A DNA stretch of 20,778 nucleotides from contig JBOGEX010000123.1 in the NCBI GenBank assembly GCA_050741915.1, forward strand, positions 1 to 20,778. The letters run 5' to 3'. The stretch is from JACCTH01 sp050741915. GTDB lineage: Bacteria > Actinomycetota > Acidimicrobiia > Spongiisociales > ZC4RG35. The notes beneath the pieces were generated by a model. The model saw only the letters and a program-made list of their open reading frames with translations, did not search any database and was not told the DNA's origin. The stretch's first letter is position 1. Each line of letters opens with the position of its first letter. The translations under genes and the position numbers were made by a program. Positions 14,095 through 20,778 of this stretch are shown here, one piece after another.

Positions 14095-14915
14095 CCAGCG
14101 CCCTCGACGTCCGCTGGGATGACGTGACGGTGACTGCCGGCGGACGGAGCATCGTGGAAGGGGTCGACTTGTTCGTCGCCGGGGGTTCCTGGCTGTCGCT
14201 GATTGGACCCAACGGGGCAGGGAAGACGACGCTGGTCCGGGCCCTCGCCGGAACGATCGCCTATCGGGGCACCGTCACCATCGACCGTCGTAACCTTGCG
14301 GCGGGGTCGATTCGAGAGCGAGCGAGGCGGCTGGCGGTCGTTCCTCAGCATCCGATCATTCCCCCGGGCTTGGCGGTGTTCGACTACGTGCTGCTCGGTC
14401 GAGCCCCTCACCAGGGACTCCGTTTCTCGGCCTCGGTCGAAGATCGTCGTCGCGTCTACGCCGTTCTGCAGCGCCTCGAACTCGACAGCTTTGCCGACCG
14501 CCTCCTCGAGAGCCTTTCGGGGGGCGAGCGCCAAAGGGTGGTTCTGGCCCGCGCCTTCGCCCAGGACACGCCGGTCCTCGTGCTCGACGAACCGACGGCG
14601 TTCCTCGACGTGGGCCATCAGCTCGAGGTGCTGGAGCTGATCGCCGACCTACGTGATGACCGATCGATCACCGTGATCACAACGATGCACGATCTTTCCG
14701 TCGCCGGCCAGTTCGCCGATGAGATCGCCGTCCTCGCTGCCGGCCGCCTGATCGCCACCGGCAAACCGGCCGAGGTCCTGACCCCGGACCTGATCGGTCG
14801 GCACTGGGGCGTCGATGCCATCGTCGCTGCCGACCAGTACGGGGGGGTGACGGTGACCGTCCAACGCCTGCGCGAACGTCGGCTGGAGCACGCTCGAGTC
14901 GTCCAAAAGTCATGA
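14091..14915 (+). CDS. btuD: Cobalamin ABC transporter ATP-binding protein BtuD
   Basis: This is a 274-residue cytoplasmic ATPase. It has the Walker A motif GPNGAGKT (residues 39-46), Q-loop Gln86 (VVPQHP), the signature LSGGERQR beginning at residue 142, Walker B VLVLDE (162-167), a D-loop and the switch His200 (TTMHDLS). The layout is that of the BtuD/FhuC/FecE group powering FecCD-type permeases. A tail of about 40 residues after the core (WGVDAIVAADQYGGVTVTV) is common in this group. Its ATG overlaps the btuC stop, and the cobO ATG overlaps its own stop, so btuC-btuD-cobO are translationally chained. A longer open frame running back to 13089 is an out-of-frame reading of btuC and not part of this gene. 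Confidence 0.94.
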   Translation: MTSALDVRWDDVTVTAGGRSIVEGVDLFVAGGSWLSLIGPNGAGKTTLVRALAGTIAYRGTVTIDRRNLAAGSIRERARRLAVVPQHPIIPPGLAVFDYVLLGRAPHQGLRFSASVEDRRRVYAVLQRLELDSFADRLLESLSGGERQRVVLARAFAQDTPVLVLDEPTAFLDVGHQLEVLELIADLRDDRSITVITTMHDLSVAGQFADEIAVLAAGRLIATGKPAEVLTPDLIGRHWGVDAIVAADQYGGVTVTVQRLRERRLEHARVVQKS

Positions 14916-15484
14916 TGTCCGACCCGACGCCTCCCACCGTGAATCCAGCTCCGAGCCAGCATCGACGAGCCGATTCGCTGGTGCTGGTCAATACCGGCCA
15001 CGGCAAGGGCAAGTCGACGGCGGCGTTTGGGGTCGTGATGCGATCGGTGGCTCGAAGCTGGCCGGTGGCGGTCGTGCAGTTCCTCAAATCCGGGAACTGG
15101 AACGTGGGAGAGGAGAAGATTGCTCGTCAACTTGGTGTCGACTGGTGGGCCATCGGCGAGGGTTTCACCTGGGACAGCAACGACCTCAATAAGGACCAAG
15201 CGGTGGCCGCCTCTGCCTGGGAGAAGGCCGCTGAGTTGCTGGCGACAGGAACCCACCGCCTGGTTGTGCTCGACGAGATCACCTACCCGATGAATTGGGG
15301 CTGGATCGACACCGCCGCCGTGATCGAGGCCATAACCAACCGGTCAGCAAAGGTGAACGTCGTCGCTACCGGGCGTGACGCTCCGGCCGCACTGGTGGCC
15401 GTGGCCGACACCGCCACCGAGATGCGCTCCCTCAAACACGCCTACGAATTCGGTATCAGAGCGATGAAGGGAATCGACTATTGA
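14912..15484 (+). CDS. cobO: Cob(I)yrinic acid a,c-diamide adenosyltransferase CobO (BtuR)
   Basis: This 190-residue cytoplasmic enzyme transfers the adenosyl group of ATP to cob(I)alamin or its precursors. The P-loop GHGKGKST (residues 29-36) is the CobA/CobO type. It is followed by VVQFLKSGNWNVGEE, EGFTWDSNDLNKDQ, VVLDEITYPMNWGWID, NVVATGRDAPAALVAVADT and the terminal HAYEFGIRAMKGIDY, all family landmarks. Length is normal. The start ATGATG overlaps the btuD stop. The other copy of this gene in the window (4575-4898) is a dead fragment, so this is the only usable adenosyltransferase seen. It gives imported corrinoids their upper ligand before loop assembly. Confidence 0.95.
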   Translation: MMSDPTPPTVNPAPSQHRRADSLVLVNTGHGKGKSTAAFGVVMRSVARSWPVAVVQFLKSGNWNVGEEKIARQLGVDWWAIGEGFTWDSNDLNKDQAVAASAWEKAAELLATGTHRLVVLDEITYPMNWGWIDTAAVIEAITNRSAKVNVVATGRDAPAALVAVADTATEMRSLKHAYEFGIRAMKGIDY

Positions 15485-15533
15485 GATCGCCCGTCGTCGG
15501 GCAGCCCTTGATGGGCCGACCGCGGTGCTCGCA

Positions 15534-16061
15534 ATGACCTTGACGCTGCTCGTCGGCGGCGCTCGCAGCGGCAAAAGTCGGGCGGCAGAGCGACTTGCCG
15601 TAGCCAGTGGACTGCCGGTTACTTATCTGGCGACCGGCGAGCCCGGTGATGCCGAGATGGCGGGCCGTATTGCGCGGCATCGGGCCGAGCGTCCGCCAAG
15701 TTGGACGACGGTGGAGGCGCCGCGTGAGGTGGCAAGAGTGCTCGCTGGGCTCGAGGGCTCGCAGTTTCTCATCCTCGATTGTCTCACGTTGTGGCTCTCC
15801 AACCTTCTCGAACTCGACGATCAATCGATCTTCGACGCAGCCGAGCACATCGCCTCGGACCTGGCGACGCGTTTTCTTGCAAGTGCGGTGGTTACCAATG
15901 AGGTCGGCTCGGGAATCGTGCCCGGCGACCCAATAACCCGCCGCTATCGCGATCTGCTCGGGCAGGTGAACGGCATCTTCCGCCGTACCGCCGATCGGGC
16001 GCTTTTGTGCGTGGCCGGTGGAGTGGTTCCGATCCTGGAGCTCGGTGATGACCATCGATGA
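15534..16061 (+). CDS. cobU: Adenosylcobinamide kinase/adenosylcobinamide-phosphate guanylyltransferase CobU (CobP)
   Basis: This 175-residue bifunctional enzyme phosphorylates adenosylcobinamide and then adds GMP to give adenosylcobinamide-GDP. The P-loop GGARSGKS (residues 8-15) lies at the very N-terminus as in all CobU proteins. ATGEPGDAEMAGRIARHRAER carries the active-site His region, and DCLTLWLSNLL and VVTNEVGSGIVP are further signatures. The ATG at 15534 is preferred over the GTG at 15525 because it puts the P-loop at the usual distance; neither has a strong ribosome binding site. The end overlaps cobT by 14 bases. It follows cobO after 49 bases within the same operon. Confidence 0.93.
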   Translation: MTLTLLVGGARSGKSRAAERLAVASGLPVTYLATGEPGDAEMAGRIARHRAERPPSWTTVEAPREVARVLAGLEGSQFLILDCLTLWLSNLLELDDQSIFDAAEHIASDLATRFLASAVVTNEVGSGIVPGDPITRRYRDLLGQVNGIFRRTADRALLCVAGGVVPILELGDDHR

Positions 16062-17040
16062 CGTGACTGAGTTGCTGGCGTCGATGCCGCAGCCAGATCT
16101 GGAGGCGCGTGCCGCGGTGGAGGCTCGATCGGCTGAAGTCCTTCGCCCCGTCGGTGCCCTCGCTCGTTGCGATGAGATAGCGGCTTGGCTGGCGGGATGG
16201 CAACGCACTTCCAAACCCAGCGTAAGCAAACCGTTTCTCGTTCTGGCGGCGGCGGATCATGGCGTCGTTGCTCGCGGGGTGAGCGCCTATCCGCCGGAGG
16301 TAACGAAGGGGATGGTCGCCGCGATCAAGGCGGGAGTGGCGACATCGAGTGTTCTCGCCCGGGAAGCCGGCGCTGGCGTGTACGTCATCGACGCAGGGGT
16401 TGGGGAGCCGACCGGGGACATCGTCACCGGGCCAGCATTGTCAAGCGAGGTATTTTCAGATTGCTTTCAAAAGGGTCGAGATGTCGTCTCTGGACTCGAC
16501 TGTGACATCCTGGCGATTGGCGAGATGGGCATCGGCAATACAACCGCCTCGTCGGCAGTTGCCTCGGCCGTGATCGGTGGTGATCCTCGTCTGTGGGTGG
16601 GCCGGGGCACGGGGATCACAGATGCCGGCCTCAAAACCAAGCGGGAGGCTGTGTCCACCGCAGTTGATCGCGTGGGAACTGTTGATCCGATCGAGGCTCT
16701 GCGCCAACTGGGCGGCGGCGAGCTCGTCGCTCTGGCGGGAGCCGTCACCGAGGCCCGGCTCCGGTCGATACCGGTCGTGTTGGACGGATTCACCGCGACG
16801 GCGGCAGTGATTCCTCTCGAGGCTGCTGTTGCTGGTGCGCTTGATCATTGCATCGCCTCGCATCTTTCTGCCGAGCCCGGGCACGTTCGAATGCTCGAGT
16901 GGCTCGGAAAGGAGCCTTTGCTCAAACTCGACTTGCGTTTGGGAGAGGGAAGTGGAGCCCTGTTGGCTATTCCTCTGATCCGCATGGCAGCCGCTGCAGT
17001 CGTCGAGGTGTCGACGTTCGCCGAGTGGGGGCTGGCATGA
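16048..17040 (+). CDS. cobT: Nicotinate-nucleotide--dimethylbenzimidazole phosphoribosyltransferase CobT
   Basis: This 330-residue cytoplasmic enzyme makes alpha-ribazole phosphate from a lower-ligand base and nicotinate mononucleotide. It has RPVGALARCDEIAAWLAG, FLVLAAADHGVVARGVSAYP, EMGIGNTTASSAV, GRGTGITDAGLKTK and VVLDGFTATAA. LRLGEGSGALLAIPL contains the catalytic Glu at about residue 300. ATG 16048 is chosen because GGAG lies a few bases upstream and the conserved N-terminus fits; an open frame goes back to 16018. It overlaps the end of cobU, and cobS starts inside its stop (ATGA). The sequence does not reveal the preferred lower ligand. Confidence 0.94.
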   Translation: MTIDDVTELLASMPQPDLEARAAVEARSAEVLRPVGALARCDEIAAWLAGWQRTSKPSVSKPFLVLAAADHGVVARGVSAYPPEVTKGMVAAIKAGVATSSVLAREAGAGVYVIDAGVGEPTGDIVTGPALSSEVFSDCFQKGRDVVSGLDCDILAIGEMGIGNTTASSAVASAVIGGDPRLWVGRGTGITDAGLKTKREAVSTAVDRVGTVDPIEALRQLGGGELVALAGAVTEARLRSIPVVLDGFTATAAVIPLEAAVAGALDHCIASHLSAEPGHVRMLEWLGKEPLLKLDLRLGEGSGALLAIPLIRMAAAAVVEVSTFAEWGLA

Positions 17041-17765
17041 AGGGGTTCCTCAGCGCGGCGGCCTTTCTCACGCGAGTACCGGTTCCTGGGCGAGTCCACT
17101 CGCTCGGCCAACTCGGCGGGGCGATTCTCTGGTTCCCTGTTGTAGGTGCAGGGATCGGATTATTGGTTGGAGCCGTTGCCCTGGCCGGGTTCGTAATCGG
17201 GGTGCCAAGCCATATCGCGTCAGGCGTGGCAGTTGCGGTTTCGTTGTTGGTGACTGGAGCTTTCCACGAGGACGGGCTCGCCGACACCTTCGATGGTCTG
17301 GGTAGCGGGCGAAGAGGCTTGGAGGCAATCGAGCTCATGCGCGACCCGAGGATCGGCGTATTCGGAGCTGCCGCTCTGCTGTTGTCGATCTTTCTCCAGA
17401 TCGCAACGCTCGGCAGCTTGACCCGATCCACGGTGGTCGGAGTCACTGTCGCCGCTCACGCCGCCAGCCGCGGGTTCACCGTCCTCGCCATGTATCTGCC
17501 CCTCGCGAGCGACACTGGTCTTGCCGCCGGCTACCACAAGGCGGCGCCCCCGGGTGCCCGCCCGACAGGGTTCATTGTTGGTCTAGCCATTGCGGTGGCA
17601 ATCTTGCGAGAGAACTCGTGGATCCTTTTGGTGGCACAGGGCACCGGTGCTCTGCTGGCGCTGTGGGCCCATCGGCGCATCGGGGGGATGACCGGGGACG
17701 TCCTCGGCGCGGTTCAACAGGTGACGATGGCGACGATCCTGGTGGGGGCGACGGCTCGCTGGTGA
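17037..17765 (+). CDS. cobS: Adenosylcobinamide-GDP ribazoletransferase CobS (cobalamin synthase)
   Basis: This 242-residue inner-membrane enzyme condenses adenosylcobinamide-GDP with alpha-ribazole (phosphate), closing the nucleotide loop. The N-terminus FLSAAAFLTRVPVP is the CobS signature. It is followed by GGAILWFPVVGAGIGLLVG, GAFHEDGLADTFDGLGSG with the metal-binding acidic cluster, MRDPRIGVFG, AHAASRG, and GGMTGDVLGA near the C-terminus. Several hydrophobic spans alternate with these loops. The start ATG overlaps the cobT stop. CobC at 11164-11715 would act just before or after it by removing the ribazole phosphate. Confidence 0.94.
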   Translation: MKGFLSAAAFLTRVPVPGRVHSLGQLGGAILWFPVVGAGIGLLVGAVALAGFVIGVPSHIASGVAVAVSLLVTGAFHEDGLADTFDGLGSGRRGLEAIELMRDPRIGVFGAAALLLSIFLQIATLGSLTRSTVVGVTVAAHAASRGFTVLAMYLPLASDTGLAAGYHKAAPPGARPTGFIVGLAIAVAILRENSWILLVAQGTGALLALWAHRRIGGMTGDVLGAVQQVTMATILVGATARW

Positions 17766-17777
17766 ACGATTCCTGCC

Positions 17778-19172
17778 GTGAGTAGGCGTCCATTGATGAT
17801 CCTCGGCTGCACCTCGAACGCAGGGAAGAGCCTGCTCGCGACTGGGTTGATCCGCTGGTTCGCCAGGCAGGGGGTCAATGTCGCTCCCTACAAGGCACAG
17901 AACATGTCGAACAACGCCCGGGTGGTCGACGGTGGGGAGATCGGGGTCGCGCAATGGCTCCAGGCATTAGCCGGTGGGATCGAACCATCCGTCGACATGA
18001 ACCCGGTGTTGCTCAAGCCTGAGGCGGACACCCGCAGTCAGGTCGTCGTGACCGGAAAGGCGCGACCCGATCTCACCGTGATGCCGTGGCACGAGCGAGG
18101 CCCACATCTCTGGCCGGAGATGGAAGCTGCCTACCGGCGCCTCGACGCCCGACACGAACTGATTGTCATCGAAGGTGCAGGGAGCCCGGCGGAGATCAAC
18201 CTCGAAGACCTCGTCAACAACCGGGTCCTCGACTACGCCGATGCCGCCGCCCTCCTAGTCGCCGACATCGACCGCGGCGGCGCATTCGCTCACCTCTATG
18301 GCACCTGGGCGCTCGTCCCCGCAACTACTCGGGCCCGACTGCGTGGATACATACTGAACCGTTTCCGCGGCGATGCCACCCTCCTTGAACCAGGACCGTC
18401 CGACCTGACGCGGATGACCTCGATGCCGTGTGTAGGGGTGATGCCAATGCTCGACCACGCGCTACCCGACGAGGAAGGTGCGACGATCAAAGGCGAGCCA
18501 CCCGGGAAAGCACCGACAGTGGCCGTGGTGCGGTGGCCCTACGCATCGAATCTCGACGAGTTTCACCTCCTCCCGTGGTCAGCCTGGATGCGCTGGGCGA
18601 TCCGCCCCGCCGATCTGGAGGGGGCCGATCTCGTGATCCTGCCCGGGTCGAAGCACCTGGCCGCCGACGCCAGATGGCTCCGCGCCCGGGGGCTCGACCG
18701 ATCGATTGCCGACCATGCCCGACGAGGCATGAGAATCCTCGGTGTTTGTGGCGGTGCGATGCTGCTCGGATCGACGGTGTCCGACCCGAACGGCATCGAA
18801 GGCGAAACCACCGGCCTCGGCCTGCTGCCGCTCACCACCGAGATGAGCCTTGCGAAGATCACTACCCCAACCACTCTCGAGTTGAAAGGACTTCCCGATC
18901 CCTGGGCCGCCCTGAACGGCATCAGCGCCTCGGGTTATGAGATCCGCAACGGACGGATCAGCGGTGACGGATGCAGCGTTGGCCAGAACCTCTGGGCCGC
19001 CGGCCCGATTCTCGCCACGACGGTCCATGGCCTCCTCGAAGATCCGGACGTGCTAGCCGCCCTGACCGGTCATCGACCTTCTGCCGTTCTCGAGGACACC
19101 TTCAACCTCCTCGCCGACGCCGTCGAGACTCACCTCGACGGTGAGTACCTGAAGAGGCTGGTCGGGCTCTGA
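17778..19172 (+). CDS. cobQ: Cobyric acid synthase CobQ (CbiP)
   Basis: This is a 464-residue glutamine-dependent amidotransferase that amidates four side chains of adenosylcobyrinic acid a,c-diamide to give adenosylcobyric acid. The N-terminal synthetase domain opens LMILGCTSNAGKSLLATGL (P-loop-like) with VNVAPYKAQNMSNNARV. VIEGAGSPAEINLEDLVN and ADIDRGGAFAHLYGT follow. The C-terminal class I glutaminase-like domain has LGVCGGAMLLG (Cys324) and VHGLLED (His417). Length is close to the family norm. The GTG start lies 12 bases after cobS. It is the intact counterpart of the 86-residue remnant at 3387-3647 and the last gene of the operon. No clear terminator follows. Confidence 0.95.
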   Translation: MSRRPLMILGCTSNAGKSLLATGLIRWFARQGVNVAPYKAQNMSNNARVVDGGEIGVAQWLQALAGGIEPSVDMNPVLLKPEADTRSQVVVTGKARPDLTVMPWHERGPHLWPEMEAAYRRLDARHELIVIEGAGSPAEINLEDLVNNRVLDYADAAALLVADIDRGGAFAHLYGTWALVPATTRARLRGYILNRFRGDATLLEPGPSDLTRMTSMPCVGVMPMLDHALPDEEGATIKGEPPGKAPTVAVVRWPYASNLDEFHLLPWSAWMRWAIRPADLEGADLVILPGSKHLAADARWLRARGLDRSIADHARRGMRILGVCGGAMLLGSTVSDPNGIEGETTGLGLLPLTTEMSLAKITTPTTLELKGLPDPWAALNGISASGYEIRNGRISGDGCSVGQNLWAAGPILATTVHGLLEDPDVLAALTGHRPSAVLEDTFNLLADAVETHLDGEYLKRLVGL

Positions 19173-19745
19173 AATCCGGGGGGTCGTCACGATCACACGT
19201 CTGGTCGACGGCGAAGGCGATCGCGGGCCAATTGTGAGGACTCGGGGTTATCCCCTTGAGTAGCTACCACGGGTGGTGTTAGACCGCTCTTTGGCCTTGT
19301 TCACGGTTAGCTGACGACCGTTGCTTGATCACGTTGCCGTGCGCGAAGAGGAGGTTCTCCAATTGCGCAGAGGTTAAGTACCGGGGTTCATGAGCGCGTG
19401 CCAAACTAGGGCTGGTCGCGGCAGCACTCCACCAGCGCCTTCTCCTAGTTGTACTCGCCCTCAGGGGTCTCGGCGCCAGAGCCACCATCGCTGCCCGGGT
19501 TGTCATCCCCTCCACAAGCCGGGACTAGCAGCGCGATGATGAGCATGGCCATAGTGGTTGTGTTACCCGTCCGGCAAGACCCTTGCGCAGGTGAGACCGA
19601 TCCGAGACGACCTCGAACAGCGAGTCCGATTTCTTATGGCAGGACTTGAGATAACCAGCCGCGTCTAACAGTCCCAGACCTTGAACGTGGTTGGCCAGCC
19701 CTCGCCAGGCACGGCGTCAGGTAGCGAACCGCCGGGACGGCGCGG
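19173..19745. other. Gene-poor stretch after cobQ
   Basis: No gene of recognisable family is seen on either strand, apart from a possible 35-codon lipoprotein remnant (19445-19552). No strong terminator follows cobQ. AACCGC (19727-19732) and GCGGTT (19742-19747) form a weak inverted repeat at the end of vapC. Confidence 0.5.
19445..19552 (-). CDS. Very short lipoprotein-like peptide, perhaps a gene fragment
   Basis: ATG 19552 to TAG 19445-19447 encodes 35 residues. MAMLIIALLVPAC is a short hydrophobic stretch ending in a lipobox-like LVPAC, followed by GGDDNPGSDGGSG, the Gly/Asp/Ser-rich linker usual after a lipidated Cys. It then stops after EGEYN. There is no charged N-terminal region and no clear ribosome binding site, although the frame stays open a little upstream. 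It looks like the leader of a lost lipoprotein rather than a complete gene, but a tiny lipoprotein cannot be excluded. Confidence 0.3.
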   Translation of the reverse strand: MAMLIIALLVPACGGDDNPGSDGGSGAETPEGEYN

Positions 19746-20093
19746 TTATGCCAGATCACGAAGGCGGAGGCCTCGCACACGTCCGAAATCCGCTCGGTTC
19801 CGTGTAGTCAGGCCGAGCTGGTGCTCGACAGCGGTTGCTGCGATGAGAGCGTCGGGAAGGCGGATGCCGGTTTCTCGTCGGATCCGCCCGCCTCGTTCTG
19901 CCACGGCTCGGTCAATGGGAATCTCTCGAAAGGGAGATAGAAGCGTTCCCACGAGGTTGGAAGCGGTATTTCCAGCCAAGAGCTCGGCTCTGGTTATCAC
20001 CGAGTAATGGACTCTGTGTCGGGCGGGAGCAAGTCGCCGAGCACCACGCAAGTGGTCGATAAAGACGTCTGTGTCGACGAGGATGTCAGCCAT
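19746..20093 (-). CDS. vapC: VapC-type PIN-domain ribonuclease toxin
   Basis: This is a 115-residue PIN-domain protein. The acidic metal-binding residues are visible: Asp7 in ILVDTDVFIDHL, Glu37 in VITRAELLAG, Asp81 in RLPDALIAATA, and the region around Asp102 in TTRNRADFGRV. VapC toxins are Mg-dependent RNases that cut tRNA or rRNA and are held inactive by VapB. ATG 20093 overlaps the vapB coding end by eight bases, the usual antitoxin-toxin coupling. The frame is open further upstream, but that part only re-reads vapB. All active-site acids are present, so the toxin looks intact. Confidence 0.92.
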   Translation of the reverse strand: MADILVDTDVFIDHLRGARRLAPARHRVHYSVITRAELLAGNTASNLVGTLLSPFREIPIDRAVAERGGRIRRETGIRLPDALIAATAVEHQLGLTTRNRADFGRVRGLRLRDLA

Positions 20094-20307
20094 GGGCCCA
20101 TTCGTCTCGACTGGGCACCGTGGCATCGGGGTCTGCGCCGAAGGTGGCCGCGAGTCCGACTGCTGGATCTGGGCTCTCGCCTTCGAGGTAGAAGTCGAGG
20201 GCACGTCGGATGATCTCCGCCATGGTCACGCCTTTTGATTTGGTGAGGGCGTCGATCCGCTGTCGCTGCTCATCGGTGAGGTACACCTGGGTGCGTATTG
20301 ACGACAT
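20086..20307 (-). CDS. vapB: VapB-type ribbon-helix-helix antitoxin
   Basis: This is a 73-residue protein. Residues 1-45 form a ribbon-helix-helix DNA-binding domain: RTQVYLTDEQRQRIDALT (strand and first helix) and VTMAEIIRRALDFYL (second helix). The C-terminal part (ATVPSRDEWAHG) is the kind of extended tail that wraps the toxin. It lies immediately upstream of vapC and overlaps it. It should bind its own promoter and, with VapC, repress the operon. The start codon is only about seven bases from the -10 element, implying a leaderless transcript. Confidence 0.9.
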   Translation of the reverse strand: MSSIRTQVYLTDEQRQRIDALTKSKGVTMAEIIRRALDFYLEGESPDPAVGLAATFGADPDATVPSRDEWAHG

Positions 20308-20324
20308 ACAGCAGAGTATACAGC
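20306..20324 (-). promoter_or_regulatory. vapBC promoter with direct repeats, probably leaderless
   Basis: On the minus strand TATACT (20315-20320) is a near-perfect -10 box whose transcription start would fall at or next to the vapB ATG (20305-20307). In the plus orientation ATACAGC occurs at 20306-20312 and again at 20318-20324, a direct repeat overlapping the -10 box and the start codon, and so a candidate operator for VapB. No good -35 box is seen. Confidence 0.55.
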
Positions 20325-20361
20325 GTCACATCGATCCGAGGGCGACCTCCAAGGACGCTGC

Positions 20362-20778
20362 TCAACCCCATCTCAGGCAGGCGGCGGCCCAGGTGTAACC
20401 CGTCCCCGCAGCCAGAAGCAGCACTAGGTCCCCAGGGCTAAGACGGCCCGCTCGGGAGGCCCGGTCGAGTCCGAGCAAGGGATCAACCCCGCTCATATGG
20501 CCGGTGTCGTCAAGGTAGGTCGCCCGCTCAGGCGAGATCCCCAACGCATCACAAACTTCGAGATGGATCGATCTTTTCATGTGGATTCCGCAGAGGAGCG
20601 CCACCTCGTCCATCGTGGCATCAGATTTCTTGACCGCCTCGGTGGCGGCGGCAACGAAGCTGGGGAGGCTGACAGGGTCGAGCCGCGTCTTCATGTCGAG
20701 CGGATCAGGCACGTCCAAGTAGTGCCGACGCCCGGAGATCGACTCGTGGGAGGGTGGCTCGATCGAGCCCCCGGCCGG
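20362..20778 (-). CDS. 3-oxoacyl-ACP synthase III (FabH)-like protein, C-terminal part; 5' end outside window
   Basis: The frame is open from the right edge to a TGA at 20362-20364, giving 138 residues of the C-terminal half of a KAS III-type thiolase-fold enzyme. LLCGIHMKRSIHLEVCDALG carries the position of the catalytic His (PHQAN in E. coli FabH). DDTGHMSGVDPLLGLDRA is where FabH has HGNTSAAS, so the catalytic Asn position reads His. GRLSPGDLVLLLAAGTGYTWAAACLRW is the typical last strand-loop-strand. The Cys-containing half lies outside. The His-for-Asn change suggests a specialised KAS III relative (acyltransferase or polyketide-starter type) rather than housekeeping FabH. It reads in the same direction as vapBC but seems unrelated. 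Confidence 0.82.
   Translation of the reverse strand, partial: PAGGSIEPPSHESISGRRHYLDVPDPLDMKTRLDPVSLPSFVAAATEAVKKSDATMDEVALLCGIHMKRSIHLEVCDALGISPERATYLDDTGHMSGVDPLLGLDRASRAGRLSPGDLVLLLAAGTGYTWAAACLRWG

Noticed and set aside
19279..19515. Minus-strand 78-codon frame containing EPRYLTSAQLENLLFAHGNV
   Set aside because: No recognised family and no good start; its upstream part is only a shifted reading of the small lipoprotein-like frame.
19727..19747. Inverted repeat AACCGC/GCGGTT as a vapC terminator
   Set aside because: Only six pairs with a nine-base loop and no T-tract on the minus strand; it also overlaps the vapC stop codon.
20094..20204. N-terminal extension of VapC to 20204
   Set aside because: It is an out-of-frame reading of vapB; PIN domains start at the ILVDTD strand, matching ATG 20093.
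1..20778. CRISPR arrays, tRNA or rRNA genes
   Set aside because: No regularly spaced direct repeats with unique spacers, no tRNA-like cloverleaf with a T-loop motif, and no rRNA-like sequence was seen on reading both strands.

Overview
The window comes from a GC-rich genome with actinobacterial character: GTG and TTG starts, start/stop overlaps of the ATGA type, cobalamin genes of actinobacterial type, a vapBC module and a probable leaderless promoter. An uncultured actinobacterium (possibly Acidimicrobiia-like) is a guess; nothing here fixes the taxon. The dominant theme is cobalamin (vitamin B12) synthesis, uptake and control.

Layout. 1-1531 (+): the end of merB (organomercurial lyase), a thioredoxin-like partner, and a rhodanese-CBS gene broken by a +1 frameshift and an in-frame TGA. 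1617-2405 (+): a BtuF-like binding protein without a signal peptide. 2497-6397 (-): a cobalamin-riboswitch operon with a DmdA/GcvT-like methyltransferase, a decayed cobO, cobD (threonine-phosphate decarboxylase), an internally deleted cobQ, and cbiB. 6480-9866: a second, oppositely oriented cobalamin riboswitch cut in two by a 3.2-kb insert. The insert holds an IS21-type istA remnant, two exported proteins of unknown function and an IS3-type remnant. 9970-11016 (+): a betaine-homocysteine-methyltransferase-like gene downstream of the 3' riboswitch half. 11164-11715 (-): a CobC-like phosphatase. 11744-19172 (+): an intact cobalamin riboswitch with a visible Shine-Dalgarno-masking hairpin, then btuF-btuC-btuD-cobO-cobU-cobT-cobS-cobQ. 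19173-19745: essentially empty. 19746-20307 (-): vapBC. 20362-20778 (-): the C-terminal part of a KAS III-like enzyme.

How it fits together. The large + operon imports corrinoids (BtuFCD), adenosylates them (CobO), amidates cobyric acid (CobQ) and assembles the nucleotide loop (CobU, CobT, CobS). It lacks the aminopropanol branch. That branch (CobD, CbiB) survives only in the - operon, where the duplicate cobO and cobQ have decayed. The two operons therefore complement each other. Two methyl-transfer genes, a folate-dependent demethylase-like gene and a BHMT-like gene, were apparently once divergently transcribed from adjacent B12 riboswitches. This suggests B12-responsive one-carbon/methionine metabolism. 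The most striking observation is that the 5' and 3' halves of the second riboswitch, 3.2 kb apart, still match each other (P1 complementarity and a consensus core at the join).
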